A stretch of 64,000 nt of DNA from Actinocorallia longicatena (GTDB taxonomy: Bacteria; Actinomycetota; Actinomycetes; Streptosporangiales; Streptosporangiaceae), in the NCBI RefSeq assembly GCF_039534125.1, contig NZ_BAAAUV010000020.1, forward strand, positions 1 through 64,000, read 5' to 3'. This document shows, piece after piece, positions 1-7,992 of the stretch; position 1 is the first letter of the stretch; every line of letters starts with the position of its first letter. The translations under genes were made by a program, and so were the position numbers. Under the pieces are notes generated by a model. The model worked only from the letters and a program-made list of their open reading frames with translations, made no database searches and was not told the origin of the DNA.

Positions 1-47
1 CGATGGTACTGCACGGGAGACTGTGTGGGAGAGTAGGACACCGCCGC
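1..47 (+). rRNA. rrf: 5S ribosomal RNA, 3' end only (partial)
   Basis: The first bases read as the 3' portion of an actinobacterial 5S rRNA: the GATGGTACTGC segment, the GGGAGACTGTGTGGGAGAG helix and the closing GGACACCGCCG. The 5' part and presumably the 23S and 16S genes lie to the left of the window. The exact 3' end is uncertain by a few bases. A strong hairpin terminator follows about 14 bases later, so this is the end of an rRNA operon read on the plus strand. Confidence 0.88.
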
Positions 48-60
48 AATCAACATGCTG

Positions 61-95
61 AAAGGCCCCGGACAAATGTCCGGGGCCTTTCGCAT
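61..95 (+). terminator. rRNA operon terminator
   Basis: A perfect 13-bp inverted repeat (left arm AAAGGCCCCGGAC at 61-73, right arm GTCCGGGGCCTTT at 78-90) encloses a 4-base loop, AAAT. The right arm ends in a T run, giving a classical intrinsic terminator just after the 5S rRNA. It may also serve the reverse-strand DUF523 gene that ends at 115. Confidence 0.85.
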
Positions 96-114
96 TTTCC
101 GGGGCTGTTGCGAT

Positions 115-567
115 TCATTCGGTGAGCATGGCGTCGACGGTTTCGAGCTGGTTCTCGTTGAAGACGCGGATTCCGTGGGAGCGCAGGAGTTCGGTCGTCA
201 CTCCGACATCGGGGATTTTCGTTCCGGTGAAGGTTCCGTCGGCGATGGTGTTGCTGCCGCAGGAGGGGCTGTTCTCCTTGAGGACGGCGAATCTGATCTC
301 CTCCTTCTGGGCTGCGGCGAGTGCGAGGGAGGCGCCGAGGCGGAAGGCGGGCGTCACGTCCTGCCCGTCGATGGTGATCACCTGGAGGCCGCGGCGTTCG
401 GCGGCGGGCCGGGGAACGGCGAGACCTCCGGCGAGTTCGGGGCAGAAGGAGAGGACGCGTCCTTCCCTGCGCCAGCGCGCGAGGATCGCCGATCCACTGG
501 TCTTGGCCCGGCCGTCGTAGCGGACCGGCGCGCCGAGCAGGCAGCTGCTCACCAGAATGCGTTCCAC
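115..567 (-). CDS. DUF523 family protein (YbbK-like)
   Basis: A 150-residue protein matching the DUF523 family along its length. It opens with the family signature VSSCLLGAPVRYDG (residues 6-19) and carries the second conserved block, LKENSPSCG, near residue 100, with paired cysteines that could bind a metal or act in redox chemistry. The biochemical role is not established. The GTG start at 567 is preferred because TACCGT ends six bases before it, the leaderless pattern seen elsewhere in this window. It is a single gene between the rRNA operon and the cytochrome oxidase gene, transcribed away from the latter. Confidence 0.85.
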   Translation of the reverse strand: MERILVSSCLLGAPVRYDGRAKTSGSAILARWRREGRVLSFCPELAGGLAVPRPAAERRGLQVITIDGQDVTPAFRLGASLALAAAQKEEIRFAVLKENSPSCGSNTIADGTFTGTKIPDVGVTTELLRSHGIRVFNENQLETVDAMLTE

Positions 568-573
568 TCTTCC

Positions 574-579
574 ACGGTA
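574..579 (-). promoter_or_regulatory. -10 element for a leaderless DUF523 transcript
   Basis: On the minus strand TACCGT is followed by exactly six bases and then the GTG start at 567, so transcription would begin at the start codon. No convincing -35 box is visible. This is inference from spacing. Confidence 0.5.
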
Positions 580-648
580 ATGGGGCCTTGCACCGCCCAG
601 AACCCGGGCGAATAGTGAGGGTCACCCTGTATCGACGAGGGAGCGCTC

Positions 649-2313
649 ATGGTTCTGCTGGGACGTCGTCCGCCGGAAGCACCGTCGCCGGACAGGCAGC
701 GGGGGATGATCGTCTCCTGGCTGACGACGACGGACCACAAGGTCATCGGCTACCTCTACCTCATCACGAGCTTCGTGTTCTTCCTGCTGGCCGGCCTCAT
801 GGCGATGGTCATCAGGGCAGAGCTCGCGGAGACGGGCCTCCAGCTGGTCAGCCGTGAGCAGTACAACCAGCTGTTCACGATGCACGGCACGGTGATGCTG
901 CTGTTGTTCGCCACCCCGCTTTTCGTCGGCTTCGCCAATGTGATCATGCCGCTGCAGATCGGTTCTCCCGACGTCGCCTTCCCCCGGCTCAACGCGTTCA
1001 GCTACTGGCTGTTCCTGTTCGGCGGGACGATGGTCGTCATCGGGTTCTTCCTGCCCGGGGGCGCGGCGAGCTTCGGCTGGACGGGGTACGCGCCGCTCAG
1101 CGGGGGCGCCCACTCGCCGAACATGGGCGCCGATCTGTGGATCATGGGTCTGGCGCTGTCGGGCCTCGGGACGATCCTCGGCGGCGTCAACTTCGTGACG
1201 ACGATCATCTGCATGAGAGCGCCCGGCATGACCATGTTCCGGCTGCCGATCTTCGTCTGGAACATCCTGCTGACGAGCCTGCTGGTGCTGATGGCGTTCC
1301 CGATCCTCGCGGCCGCGCTGCTCGTGCTGGAGTCGGACCGCAAGTTGGGCTCGCACGTCTTCGACGCCGAGAACGGCGGTGCGCTGCTGTGGCAGCACCT
1401 GTTCTGGTTCTTCGGCCATCCCGAGGTCTACATCATCGCCCTGCCGTTCTTCGGGATCATCACCGAGGTCATCCCGGTCTTCAGCCGCAAGCCGCTGTTC
1501 GGGTACGTCGGGATGGTCGGGGCGACGATCTCGATCGCGGGCCTTTCGATGGCGGTGTGGGCGCACCACATGTTCACGACCGGCCAGGTCCTGCTGCCGT
1601 TCTTCTCGTTCATGACCTATCTGATCGCGGTGCCGACCGGGGTGAAGTTCTTCAACTGGGTCGGGACGATGTGGCGCGGGCACCTCTCGTTCGAGTCGCC
1701 GATGCTCTTCGCCGTCGGCTTCCTGGTGACGTTCCTGTTCGGCGGCCTGACCGGCATCATCCTGGCCTCCCCGCCGCTGGACTTCCAGCTCCAGGACAGT
1801 TACTTCGTCGTCGCGCACTTCCACTACGTCGTGTTCGGGACGGTCGTTTTCGCCATGTTCTCCGGCTTCTACTTCTGGTGGCCGAAGATGACCGGCAAGC
1901 TCCTGGACGACCGGCTCGGCAAGGTGCACTTCTGGCTGCTGTTCATCGGCTTCCACACCACGTTCCTGGTCCAGCACCTGCTGGGGGCGGAGGGGATGCC
2001 GCGCCGGTACGCCGACTACGCCAAGGAGTACGAGGGCATGAATCTGCTCTCCAGCGTCGGCGCGTTCGTGCTCGGCGGATCGACCCTGGTCTTCCTCTGG
2101 AACGTCTTCATCACCGCGAGGAACGGCAGGCGGGTGGCCGCCGACGACCCCTGGGGGTACGGCGGATCGCTGGAGTGGGCGACGTCCTGCCCGCCGCCGC
2201 GCCACAACTTCGTCCGGATCCCGCGGATCCGCAGCGTCCGCCCGGCCTTCGACCTGCACCACCCACGGCGGGAGCCGGAGACGGTCAAGGAGATCACCGA
2301 CGCTGACGGGTGA
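649..2313 (+). CDS. ctaD: Cytochrome c oxidase subunit I
   Basis: A 554-residue, 12-helix haem-copper oxidase subunit I, the catalytic subunit of aa3-type terminal oxidase in the cytoplasmic membrane. Visible ligands include the haem a histidine in TMHGTVML (about residue 79), the CuB histidine and cross-linked tyrosine in FGHPEVYI (about 255-260), and the haem a3/CuB pair in AHFHYVVFG (about 389-392). Length and C-terminal tail are normal for actinobacterial CtaD. The ATG at 649 has a GAGGGAG ribosome-binding site. No other oxidase subunit gene is adjacent. Actinomycetes often carry ctaD away from ctaC/ctaE-qcr, or as an extra copy, and this could be either. Confidence 0.95.
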   Translation: MVLLGRRPPEAPSPDRQRGMIVSWLTTTDHKVIGYLYLITSFVFFLLAGLMAMVIRAELAETGLQLVSREQYNQLFTMHGTVMLLLFATPLFVGFANVIMPLQIGSPDVAFPRLNAFSYWLFLFGGTMVVIGFFLPGGAASFGWTGYAPLSGGAHSPNMGADLWIMGLALSGLGTILGGVNFVTTIICMRAPGMTMFRLPIFVWNILLTSLLVLMAFPILAAALLVLESDRKLGSHVFDAENGGALLWQHLFWFFGHPEVYIIALPFFGIITEVIPVFSRKPLFGYVGMVGATISIAGLSMAVWAHHMFTTGQVLLPFFSFMTYLIAVPTGVKFFNWVGTMWRGHLSFESPMLFAVGFLVTFLFGGLTGIILASPPLDFQLQDSYFVVAHFHYVVFGTVVFAMFSGFYFWWPKMTGKLLDDRLGKVHFWLLFIGFHTTFLVQHLLGAEGMPRRYADYAKEYEGMNLLSSVGAFVLGGSTLVFLWNVFITARNGRRVAADDPWGYGGSLEWATSCPPPRHNFVRIPRIRSVRPAFDLHHPRREPETVKEITDADG

Positions 2314-2615
2314 GCGGTCGGCACACGGTAGGGGAGCGGGTGGAGTTGGAGGAAGTTCGCCGAGGCCTGTCAGCAGGTCGCGGGCGGGGGAGTCTTCGCC
2401 CCGAAGACCACCGGAGAGGTCAGGCGGCGCACCGTGGTGGACACGGTGCCGACCGGAGGCCGTTCCTCAAGGTGCTCGACAGGCTGACCACCAGGGCGGC
2501 CACCGCGATCACGATGCGGGACCGCCCGGGGCCTGACCCCGCGGGCGGGCCCGGGCAGCGCCCTGGCCCGGGCCTCTCCTGTCGGTGACGGGTGAAGCCG
2601 GGCCGAAGGGCCGGT
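2314..2615. other. Intergenic region between convergent ctaD and SDR genes
   Basis: About 300 bases without a convincing gene. A 92-codon plus-strand reading frame (2310-2588) has no homology I recognise and no ribosome-binding site. The stretch around 2525-2580 is extremely GC-rich, with GGCCCGGG/CCCGGGCC self-complementarity that could form a bidirectional terminator for the two converging genes. Confidence 0.5.
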
Positions 2616-3443
2616 CTACTTGGCGCTCTGCTTGCGGAACTGGTCGACGGCGATCTTGGCGATGCGGACGGCCCCGGCCGGGTTGATCCGCATTCCGCGC
2701 CAGGCCGCGCGGCCGGAGGCGGGGGCGACGATCAGGGCGTCGTTGCGCTTGACACCCTTCATGATGTCGCGGGCCAGCTTCTCGGCCGTGTAGAGGCGGC
2801 CGGGGACGGTGTCCTTGACGTCGGTGCCGGGCTTGCTCGACAGGGCGGTGTCGGGGAGCCCGTCGTTGACCGTCGCGAGCAGGGGGGTGTCGACGAAGCC
2901 GGGGCAGACCACGCTGACCTTGACGCCGTTGCCGGCGGCCTCGGCGCGCAGGCCGAGGGACAGGCCGACGACGGCGTGCTTGGTCGCGGTGTAGGGGATG
3001 CCCATCGGCATCGGGACCAGGCCCGCGAGCGAGGCCGTGTTGACGATGTGGCCGGATCCCTGCTTGATCATGATCCGGTAGGCGGCGTCGACGCCGTGGA
3101 TGACGCCCTTGAGGTTGATGTCGATGGCCCGGTTCCAGTGGTCCATCGTGAGCTCTTCGGCGAGGCCGCCGATGGCGATGCCCGCGTTGTTGAAGACCAG
3201 GTCGAGCGAGCCGTGGTCGGTGGCGACCTGGTTGTAGAAGGCGGCGACGGCCTCGTTGTCGGTGACGTCGAGGGCCGCGGCGAACGCCTTGCCGGGGAGC
3301 TTGGCGTTCAGGGTGTCGGCGACCTCGGCGGCGCCCTCGGCGTTCCGGTCGGTCACGTAGACGGTGTCGCCGCGGCTGCTGAGCTCGGCGGCGATGGCAC
3401 GTCCGATGCCGGAGGCTCCACCGGTGACGATCGCAATGCTCAT
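2616..3443 (-). CDS. Short-chain dehydrogenase/reductase (SDR)
   Basis: A 275-residue classical SDR. It has the N-terminal Rossmann motif VTGGASGIGRA, the NNAG motif (about residue 87), the catalytic serine in NTASLAG, and the YTATK catalytic Tyr-Lys pair, so it is an NAD(P)-dependent alcohol/ketone oxidoreductase. The substrate is not evident. It lies 83 bases after a flavin monooxygenase and an AurF-like oxygenase on the same strand. Mycobacterial mymA-type clusters also pair a Baeyer-Villiger-like monooxygenase with an SDR, so lipid or steroid side-chain oxidation is a possible theme (inference). The ATG at 3443 has GGAG upstream. Confidence 0.88.
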   Translation of the reverse strand: MSIAIVTGGASGIGRAIAAELSSRGDTVYVTDRNAEGAAEVADTLNAKLPGKAFAAALDVTDNEAVAAFYNQVATDHGSLDLVFNNAGIAIGGLAEELTMDHWNRAIDINLKGVIHGVDAAYRIMIKQGSGHIVNTASLAGLVPMPMGIPYTATKHAVVGLSLGLRAEAAGNGVKVSVVCPGFVDTPLLATVNDGLPDTALSSKPGTDVKDTVPGRLYTAEKLARDIMKGVKRNDALIVAPASGRAAWRGMRINPAGAVRIAKIAVDQFRKQSAK

Positions 3444-3480
3444 GTGAGGGCTCCGGATCTCGGGAGGAAGTCTTAGACGA

Positions 3481-3514
3481 AATGTATAATAGTGGAGTGT
3501 AGTAGACGCATTAT
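3481..3514 (-). promoter_or_regulatory. AT-rich spacer, possible internal promoter for the SDR
   Basis: The 83-base gap between the monooxygenase stop and the SDR start is unusually AT-rich for this genome. On the minus strand it contains TATTAT (3486-3491), a reasonable -10 box about 45 bases before the SDR ATG; no good -35 is seen. The SDR may have its own transcript in addition to read-through. Confidence 0.3.
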
Positions 3515-3526
3515 CGCGAGATCTAC

Positions 3527-4966
3527 TCAGGTGAGCTCGAAGTCTGCCTTGCGAATTCTGCGGGTTCTGATCCAGTAATTCAGGGTCGAGGCCGGCCAGG
3601 CGGCGCGGTTCGTCCCGGAGGCGTCGAGGTACCAGCTCGTGCAGCCGCCCGAGACCCACACCGCGCCCGCGGACCTGCGCTGGACCCAGGCGTTGAAGCG
3701 GTCCTGCGCGCCCGGCCTGACCGCCACCCTGGTGCGGCCGTCGAGGAGCTTCAGCGCCTGGAGCACGTAGCGGACCTGCGCCTCGATCATGAAGATCATT
3801 GAATTGTGGCCGAGCCCGGAGTTCGGGCCCAGGATCAGGAACAGGTTCGGGAATCCCTTCACCGCGACGCCCATGTGGGCCTCGACGCCGTCGCGCCAGG
3901 CGTCCTGGATCTTGACGCCGTCCGCGCCGGTGAGGCGGGCGTTCTCCATCGCGTCGACCACGTGGAAGCCGGTGCCGAAGATGATCGTGTCCACCTCGTG
4001 GACGGTGCCGTCGTGCGAGACCACGGCGTTCTCGCGGATCTCCTTGATGCCGGAGAAGTCGACCGTGACGTTCGGGCGGACGAGGGCCGGATAGTAGTCG
4101 CTGGAGACCAGGGTGCGCTTGCAGCCCATCGTGTACTTCGGCGTCAGCCGGGCCCGCATCGCCGGGTCGGGGATCTGCCTGCGCAGGTGGCGGCGGGCGA
4201 GCGCCTCGCCGGCCCGCATCACGCGAGGGTTCTTGAAGCCGAGCACGGCCGACTCCTGGGCCAGGTAGATGCCCGCGCGGTAGAGCTTCTGGGCGGCCGG
4301 GACGCGTTCCCACAGGCGCCGCTCGAACCCCGCCACCGGCCGGTCGGGCTTGGGCAGGATCCAGGCGGGCGTGCGCTGGAAGACCGTCAGGTGCCCGGCC
4401 TTCCCCGCGATCTGCGGGACGAACTGGATCGCGCTCGCGCCCGTCCCGATCACCGCGACGCGCTTCCCGCGCAGGTCGTGGTCGTGCCTCCACTGGGCGG
4501 AGTGGAAGGTCACGCCCTCGAAGGTCTCCAGGCCCGGCAGATCGGGGATGTTCGGCTGGTGGAGCGGTCCCATGCCCGTGACCAGGGCGCGGCCGGTGTA
4601 GGTGGGACCGTTGGTCGTGACGTGCCAGACCTGGCCGGCGTCGTCGTACTCCGCGCCGAGCACCTCGGTGTCGTAGCGGATGTGGTCGGCGATGCCGTAC
4701 TTGGACACGCAGTGCCTGATGTAGTCGAGCAGTTCCTCCTGGCGCGGGTACATGCGCGACCAGGTGGTGCGGGGCTCGAAGCTGTAGGAGTAGAGCAGCG
4801 ACATGATGTCGCAGGCGGCGCCGGGGTAGGTGTTCTCGCGCCAGGTGCCGCCCACCTCGCCGGCCTTCTCCAGGACGACGAAGTCGTGCTCCCCGGCCCG
4901 CTTCAGGGCGATGGCCATGCCGAGACCGGAGAAACCGGTCCCGACGATCACCACCTTGTGGCTCAT
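3527..4966 (-). CDS. FAD-dependent monooxygenase (flavin-containing/Baeyer-Villiger type)
   Basis: A 479-residue two-dinucleotide-binding-domain flavoprotein monooxygenase. It starts with the FAD Rossmann motif VIVGTGFSGLGMA and has a second NADPH-binding motif, VAVIGTGASAIQ, in the first third. The family oxygenates ketones, aldehydes or heteroatoms using O2 and NADPH. Its ATG overlaps the TGA of the upstream AurF-like gene by four bases (ATGA), so the two oxygenases are translationally coupled and probably act on one pathway. Closest known functional context (family knowledge, not proof) is mycobacterial MymA/EthA-like enzymes in lipid or ketone oxidation. The substrate is unknown. Confidence 0.88.
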   Translation of the reverse strand: MSHKVVIVGTGFSGLGMAIALKRAGEHDFVVLEKAGEVGGTWRENTYPGAACDIMSLLYSYSFEPRTTWSRMYPRQEELLDYIRHCVSKYGIADHIRYDTEVLGAEYDDAGQVWHVTTNGPTYTGRALVTGMGPLHQPNIPDLPGLETFEGVTFHSAQWRHDHDLRGKRVAVIGTGASAIQFVPQIAGKAGHLTVFQRTPAWILPKPDRPVAGFERRLWERVPAAQKLYRAGIYLAQESAVLGFKNPRVMRAGEALARRHLRRQIPDPAMRARLTPKYTMGCKRTLVSSDYYPALVRPNVTVDFSGIKEIRENAVVSHDGTVHEVDTIIFGTGFHVVDAMENARLTGADGVKIQDAWRDGVEAHMGVAVKGFPNLFLILGPNSGLGHNSMIFMIEAQVRYVLQALKLLDGRTRVAVRPGAQDRFNAWVQRRSAGAVWVSGGCTSWYLDASGTNRAAWPASTLNYWIRTRRIRKADFELT

Positions 4967-5964
4967 GCCGCGGCCTTGCGAGCGGTGGGCTTGGCCGCCC
5001 TGGGGTCGTCCCAGATGCCGAACGCCGACCAGATGCGCTTGTTGGCGCTGGTGGTGACGTCCAGTTCGTTCATCAGTTCGCGGATCTTGCCGACGCAGTT
5101 GCGGATCTCCTCCTGCGCGGCTTCGTTCTTGTAGGCCTCGCGGACGACGTCCCTGGGGATGTTGAAGTGCCGGACCATCGACCCGGGCGGGGACAGCATG
5201 ATCCGTGCCATCGCGCCGAGGATGATCGGGGTGAGCACGCCCAGGGCCCTCTTGCGGGGCCTGGTCATGCCGGGCACGCGGTGCTTGAGGTAGTGGCGCG
5301 CGAAGGAGATGTGACGCGCCTCCTCGGCGATGTGGATCTTCATGATCGTCTCTTCGAGGGGGTGCTTGATGTGGCCCTCTTTGAGCGACTTGCGCTGCAC
5401 GTAGTCGATCGGGTCCTCGCCGCCGAGGACGAACACGAAGAACAGCTCGGTGGAGATCAGCGGGATCAGCGGGGCGAGCTGGGCGATCGCGCTGAGCGCC
5501 CGCGGCATCCCCTTGATCGGCATCCCGGTCCGGTTCACGAACTCCTGGAACATCATGCCGTGGTGACACTCCTCGGTCGTCTCGTGGTAGACGTACCGGA
5601 ACTCGGGGCGGCCGTTCGGCAGGCGGTAGGCGTAGTTCAGCAGGCCGCGCTTGAGCAGGTTCTCGAACTGCAGGCCGATCTTCATGGCCGTCGCGACCCG
5701 CCACAGGCCGATCCGCGCCTGGATCTCGACGGGCTGTGCCTGGTACCAGGCGGTGGAGCCGAGCCGGTCGACGCTCGGCAGCACCCAGCGGGGGTCGTCG
5801 GGGTCCATGTGGAACTCGGGGTCGTCCCACGGGATGTCCGCGTAGGCCTCCCAGTGCTTGTCGACGCTGGCCTTGTTCAGGCGGTCGATGACGCCCAGGT
5901 AGGACTTGCGGTCGCGGACGGTCTCGCGGACCTCTTCGGCGAGCTCGGCGGGGGGCTTGGCCAT
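4963..5964 (-). CDS. AurF-like diiron oxygenase family protein
   Basis: A 333-residue helical protein resembling the p-aminobenzoate N-oxygenase (AurF) diiron family. It contains carboxylate/histidine clusters typical of a diiron site: HETTEECHHGMMFQEF around residue 128-143 and HIAEEARHISFARHY around 213-227. Such enzymes activate O2 for N-oxygenation or C-H oxidation; paralogues in mycobacteria and other lipid-rich actinomycetes are mostly uncharacterised. It sits directly after the TetR gene (5-base gap) and overlaps the monooxygenase start. The ATG at 5964 is preceded by AAGG. The family call is fairly secure; the reaction is not known. Confidence 0.75.
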   Translation of the reverse strand: MAKPPAELAEEVRETVRDRKSYLGVIDRLNKASVDKHWEAYADIPWDDPEFHMDPDDPRWVLPSVDRLGSTAWYQAQPVEIQARIGLWRVATAMKIGLQFENLLKRGLLNYAYRLPNGRPEFRYVYHETTEECHHGMMFQEFVNRTGMPIKGMPRALSAIAQLAPLIPLISTELFFVFVLGGEDPIDYVQRKSLKEGHIKHPLEETIMKIHIAEEARHISFARHYLKHRVPGMTRPRKRALGVLTPIILGAMARIMLSPPGSMVRHFNIPRDVVREAYKNEAAQEEIRNCVGKIRELMNELDVTTSANKRIWSAFGIWDDPRAAKPTARKAAA

Positions 5965-5969
5965 GGTTC

Positions 5970-6614
5970 TTACCTTTCGGTCGCGGCAGGCGGGATCAGG
6001 TCCCGCGCGAAGGCCTTGATCATGGTGAGGACGGCTTCCTGGTGGCCGTGCTCGTCGTCGTCCAGGGAGTGCTGGAGGGAGAGGCCGACGAGCAGGGCGA
6101 ACAGCCCCCTGATGAGGGTGTCGACGGACTCCTCCGGCAGGGACTCGGGGAAGAGCTCGTGGAAGACCTCCTTGACGATCTCCACGACGCGGTTGTTGAG
6201 CTGCTTGGAGAGATCGCGGAGGGAGTCGTCGGTGCGGCCGGCGAGGGCCAGTTCCAGCAGGGCCATCGCGGGCGGCTGCCGGATCGTCTCCCAGAACAGG
6301 TCGAGGGCTCCGGCGACGTCGCGCCGCTCGTCGGGGAGGTCGGCGTAGGCGTCCTGGTACTCGTCGCGGAGCCGGCCGAGCAGGTGCTCGAGGGCGGCCG
6401 CGACCAGTTCCATCTTGGTCGGGTAGTGGTGCTGCTGGGCCCCTCGGGAGACGCCCGCCCGGCGGGAGACCTCGGTCGTCGACAGACCGGCCCAGCCGAG
6501 GTCGGCGAGCGTCGCGGCGGTGGCGTCGAGGAGTCTCGTCTGGGTGGCGGATCGGCGCTCGGCCTGGGTGCGGCGGCTGTCGTGCCGCCGGTGTCGGCGC
6601 CTGCTGACTGACAT
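5970..6614 (-). CDS. TetR/AcrR family transcriptional regulator
   Basis: A 214-residue one-domain regulator with a TetR-type helix-turn-helix at about residues 35-65 (GLSTTEVSRRAGVSRGAQQHHYPTK region, here cited only by position) and a helical ligand domain after it. It is the first gene of the operon with the AurF-like and flavin monooxygenase genes and is likely their autoregulated repressor. The frame is open 12 codons further upstream, but the ATG at 6614 is chosen because TATCGT lies six bases before it. A palindrome at 6638-6661 covers the predicted -35 region. Confidence 0.88.
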   Translation of the reverse strand: MSVSRRRHRRHDSRRTQAERRSATQTRLLDATAATLADLGWAGLSTTEVSRRAGVSRGAQQHHYPTKMELVAAALEHLLGRLRDEYQDAYADLPDERRDVAGALDLFWETIRQPPAMALLELALAGRTDDSLRDLSKQLNNRVVEIVKEVFHELFPESLPEESVDTLIRGLFALLVGLSLQHSLDDDEHGHQEAVLTMIKAFARDLIPPAATER

Positions 6615-6620
6615 AAGTGG

Positions 6621-6626
6621 ACGATA
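6621..6626 (-). promoter_or_regulatory. -10 element of the TetR operon (leaderless)
   Basis: Minus-strand TATCGT ends six bases before the TetR ATG, so the predicted transcription start is the A of ATG. A TTGCTT -35-like box lies 18 bases upstream (6645-6650), inside the palindromic operator. Confidence 0.55.
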
Positions 6627-6637
6627 CGTCTCATACT

Positions 6638-6661
6638 TACAAGCAAGCAAGCCTGCTTGTA
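6638..6661. promoter_or_regulatory. Predicted TetR operator palindrome
   Basis: Perfect 8-bp arms (TACAAGCA at 6638-6645, TGCTTGTA at 6654-6661) with an 8-base spacer. It overlaps the predicted -35 region of the TetR operon and is the natural candidate for the autoregulatory site. The divergent aminotransferase starts about 60 bases away and might also be affected. Confidence 0.6.
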
Positions 6662-6709
6662 TGTCGTCCGGGTCACAGCCTGGTCCGGCAGCCTGGACTG
6701 CGGCACCAC

Positions 6710-6715
6710 TAGGCT
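6710..6715 (+). promoter_or_regulatory. -10 element for a leaderless aminotransferase transcript
   Basis: TAGGCT followed by six bases and the ATG at 6722. The same TAGGCT hexamer at the same spacing precedes the leuS leader peptide at 35022. Confidence 0.5.
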
Positions 6716-6721
6716 TGTGAC

Positions 6722-7936
6722 ATGGCGGTCAAGCAGTCGGACAAACTGGCCAACGTCTGTTACGAGATCCGTGGGCCGGTGCTCAAGCGCGCGCAGCAGC
6801 TCGAGGACGCGGGGCACCGGGTGCTCAAGCTGAACATCGGGAACCCGGCTCCCTTCGGGTTCGAGGCTCCGCCGGAGATCCTTCAGGACGTCATCCGGAA
6901 CCTGTCGCAGGCGCACGGGTACAGCGACTCCAAAGGGCTGCTGTCGGCGCGGCGCGCGGTCGTGCAGCACTACGAGTCGCAGGGGCTGACCGGGATCGAC
7001 GTCGAGGACGTCTACCTCGGCAACGGCGTGTCCGAGCTGATCGTCATGACGCTGCAGGCGCTGCTCGACAACGGCGACGAGGTGCTGATCCCCGCCCCGG
7101 ACTACCCGCTGTGGACCGCCTCGGTCGCGCTCGGCGGCGGCACCCCCGTCCACTACCTCTGCGACGAGGGGGCGGGCTGGCAGCCGTCGCTGGAGGACAT
7201 CGAGGCGAAGATCACGCCCCGCACGCGGGCACTGGTGATCATCAACCCGAACAACCCGACCGGCGCGGTGTACTCGCAAGAGACCCTGCTGGAGATCGCG
7301 GCCGTCGCGCGGCGGCACAACCTGATCATCTTCTCGGACGAGATCTACGACCGGATCCTGTTCGACGACGCGGTCCACCACTCGATCGCCGCCCTCGCGC
7401 CCGACCTGCTCTGCCTCACCTTCAGCGGGCTGTCGAAGGCCTACCGGGTGGCGGGGTTCCGGTCCGGCTGGGTCCTCGTCTCGGGGCCGAAGTCCGAGGC
7501 GGCGGACTACCTCGAGGGCCTGGACGTCATGGCCAACATGCGGTTGTGCCCGAACGCGCCGGCGCAGCACGCCATCCAGGCCGCGCTCGGCGGCAGGCAG
7601 AGCATCCGCGACCTGATCCTGCCCGGCGGACGCCTGCTGGAGCAGCGCGACCGGGCGGTCAAGCTGCTCAACGAGATCCCCGGGGTGAGCTGCGTCGAGC
7701 CCAAGGGAGCCCTGTACGTGTTCCCGAGGCTGGACCCGGCGGCCTACCCGGTCGAGGACGACATGCGCTTCTGCCTCGACCTGCTCGAGGAACAGAAGAT
7801 CCTGATCGTGCACGGGACGGGCTTCAACTGGCCCGCCCCCGACCACTTCAGGATCGTCACGCTGCCGCAGGCGGACGTGCTCGAAGAGGCCATCGGGCGG
7901 ATCGCCGCCTTCCTGGAGCCGCGCCGCCGCGGATGA
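6722..7936 (+). CDS. Pyridoxal-phosphate aminotransferase (alanine transaminase AlaA type)
   Basis: A 404-residue fold-type I (class I/II) aminotransferase. The PLP-binding lysine is K239 in SGLSKAYRVAGFRSGW, with the NPNNPTGAVY and SDEIYDR blocks in their usual places. The N-terminus (KLANVCYEIRGPVL, then LNIGNPAPFGF) is characteristic of the AlaA/YfbQ group, which transfers amino groups between alanine and 2-oxoglutarate. Substrate assignment is by family resemblance. It is transcribed divergently from the TetR operon, and its TGA overlaps a possible ATG of the helicase gene that follows. No ribosome-binding site is seen, in agreement with a leaderless transcript. Confidence 0.88.
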   Translation: MAVKQSDKLANVCYEIRGPVLKRAQQLEDAGHRVLKLNIGNPAPFGFEAPPEILQDVIRNLSQAHGYSDSKGLLSARRAVVQHYESQGLTGIDVEDVYLGNGVSELIVMTLQALLDNGDEVLIPAPDYPLWTASVALGGGTPVHYLCDEGAGWQPSLEDIEAKITPRTRALVIINPNNPTGAVYSQETLLEIAAVARRHNLIIFSDEIYDRILFDDAVHHSIAALAPDLLCLTFSGLSKAYRVAGFRSGWVLVSGPKSEAADYLEGLDVMANMRLCPNAPAQHAIQAALGGRQSIRDLILPGGRLLEQRDRAVKLLNEIPGVSCVEPKGALYVFPRLDPAAYPVEDDMRFCLDLLEEQKILIVHGTGFNWPAPDHFRIVTLPQADVLEEAIGRIAAFLEPRRRG

Positions 7937-7980
7937 CCGTGGGGCTGTGGATAACGGCCGGGAAGGTCGGTGGCGGCCGG

Positions 7981-7986
7981 TACGGT
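7981..7986 (+). promoter_or_regulatory. -10 element for a leaderless dinG-type transcript
   Basis: TACGGT is followed by six bases and then GTG at 7993. This favours the GTG as the helicase start over the in-frame ATG at 7933, which overlaps the previous stop but has no ribosome-binding site. Confidence 0.45.
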
Positions 7987-7992
7987 TGCGGG

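Noticed and set aside
2310..2588. 92-codon plus-strand frame after ctaD
   Set aside because: No ribosome-binding site, no recognisable homology, low-complexity Arg/Gly/Pro composition typical of a random GC-rich frame.
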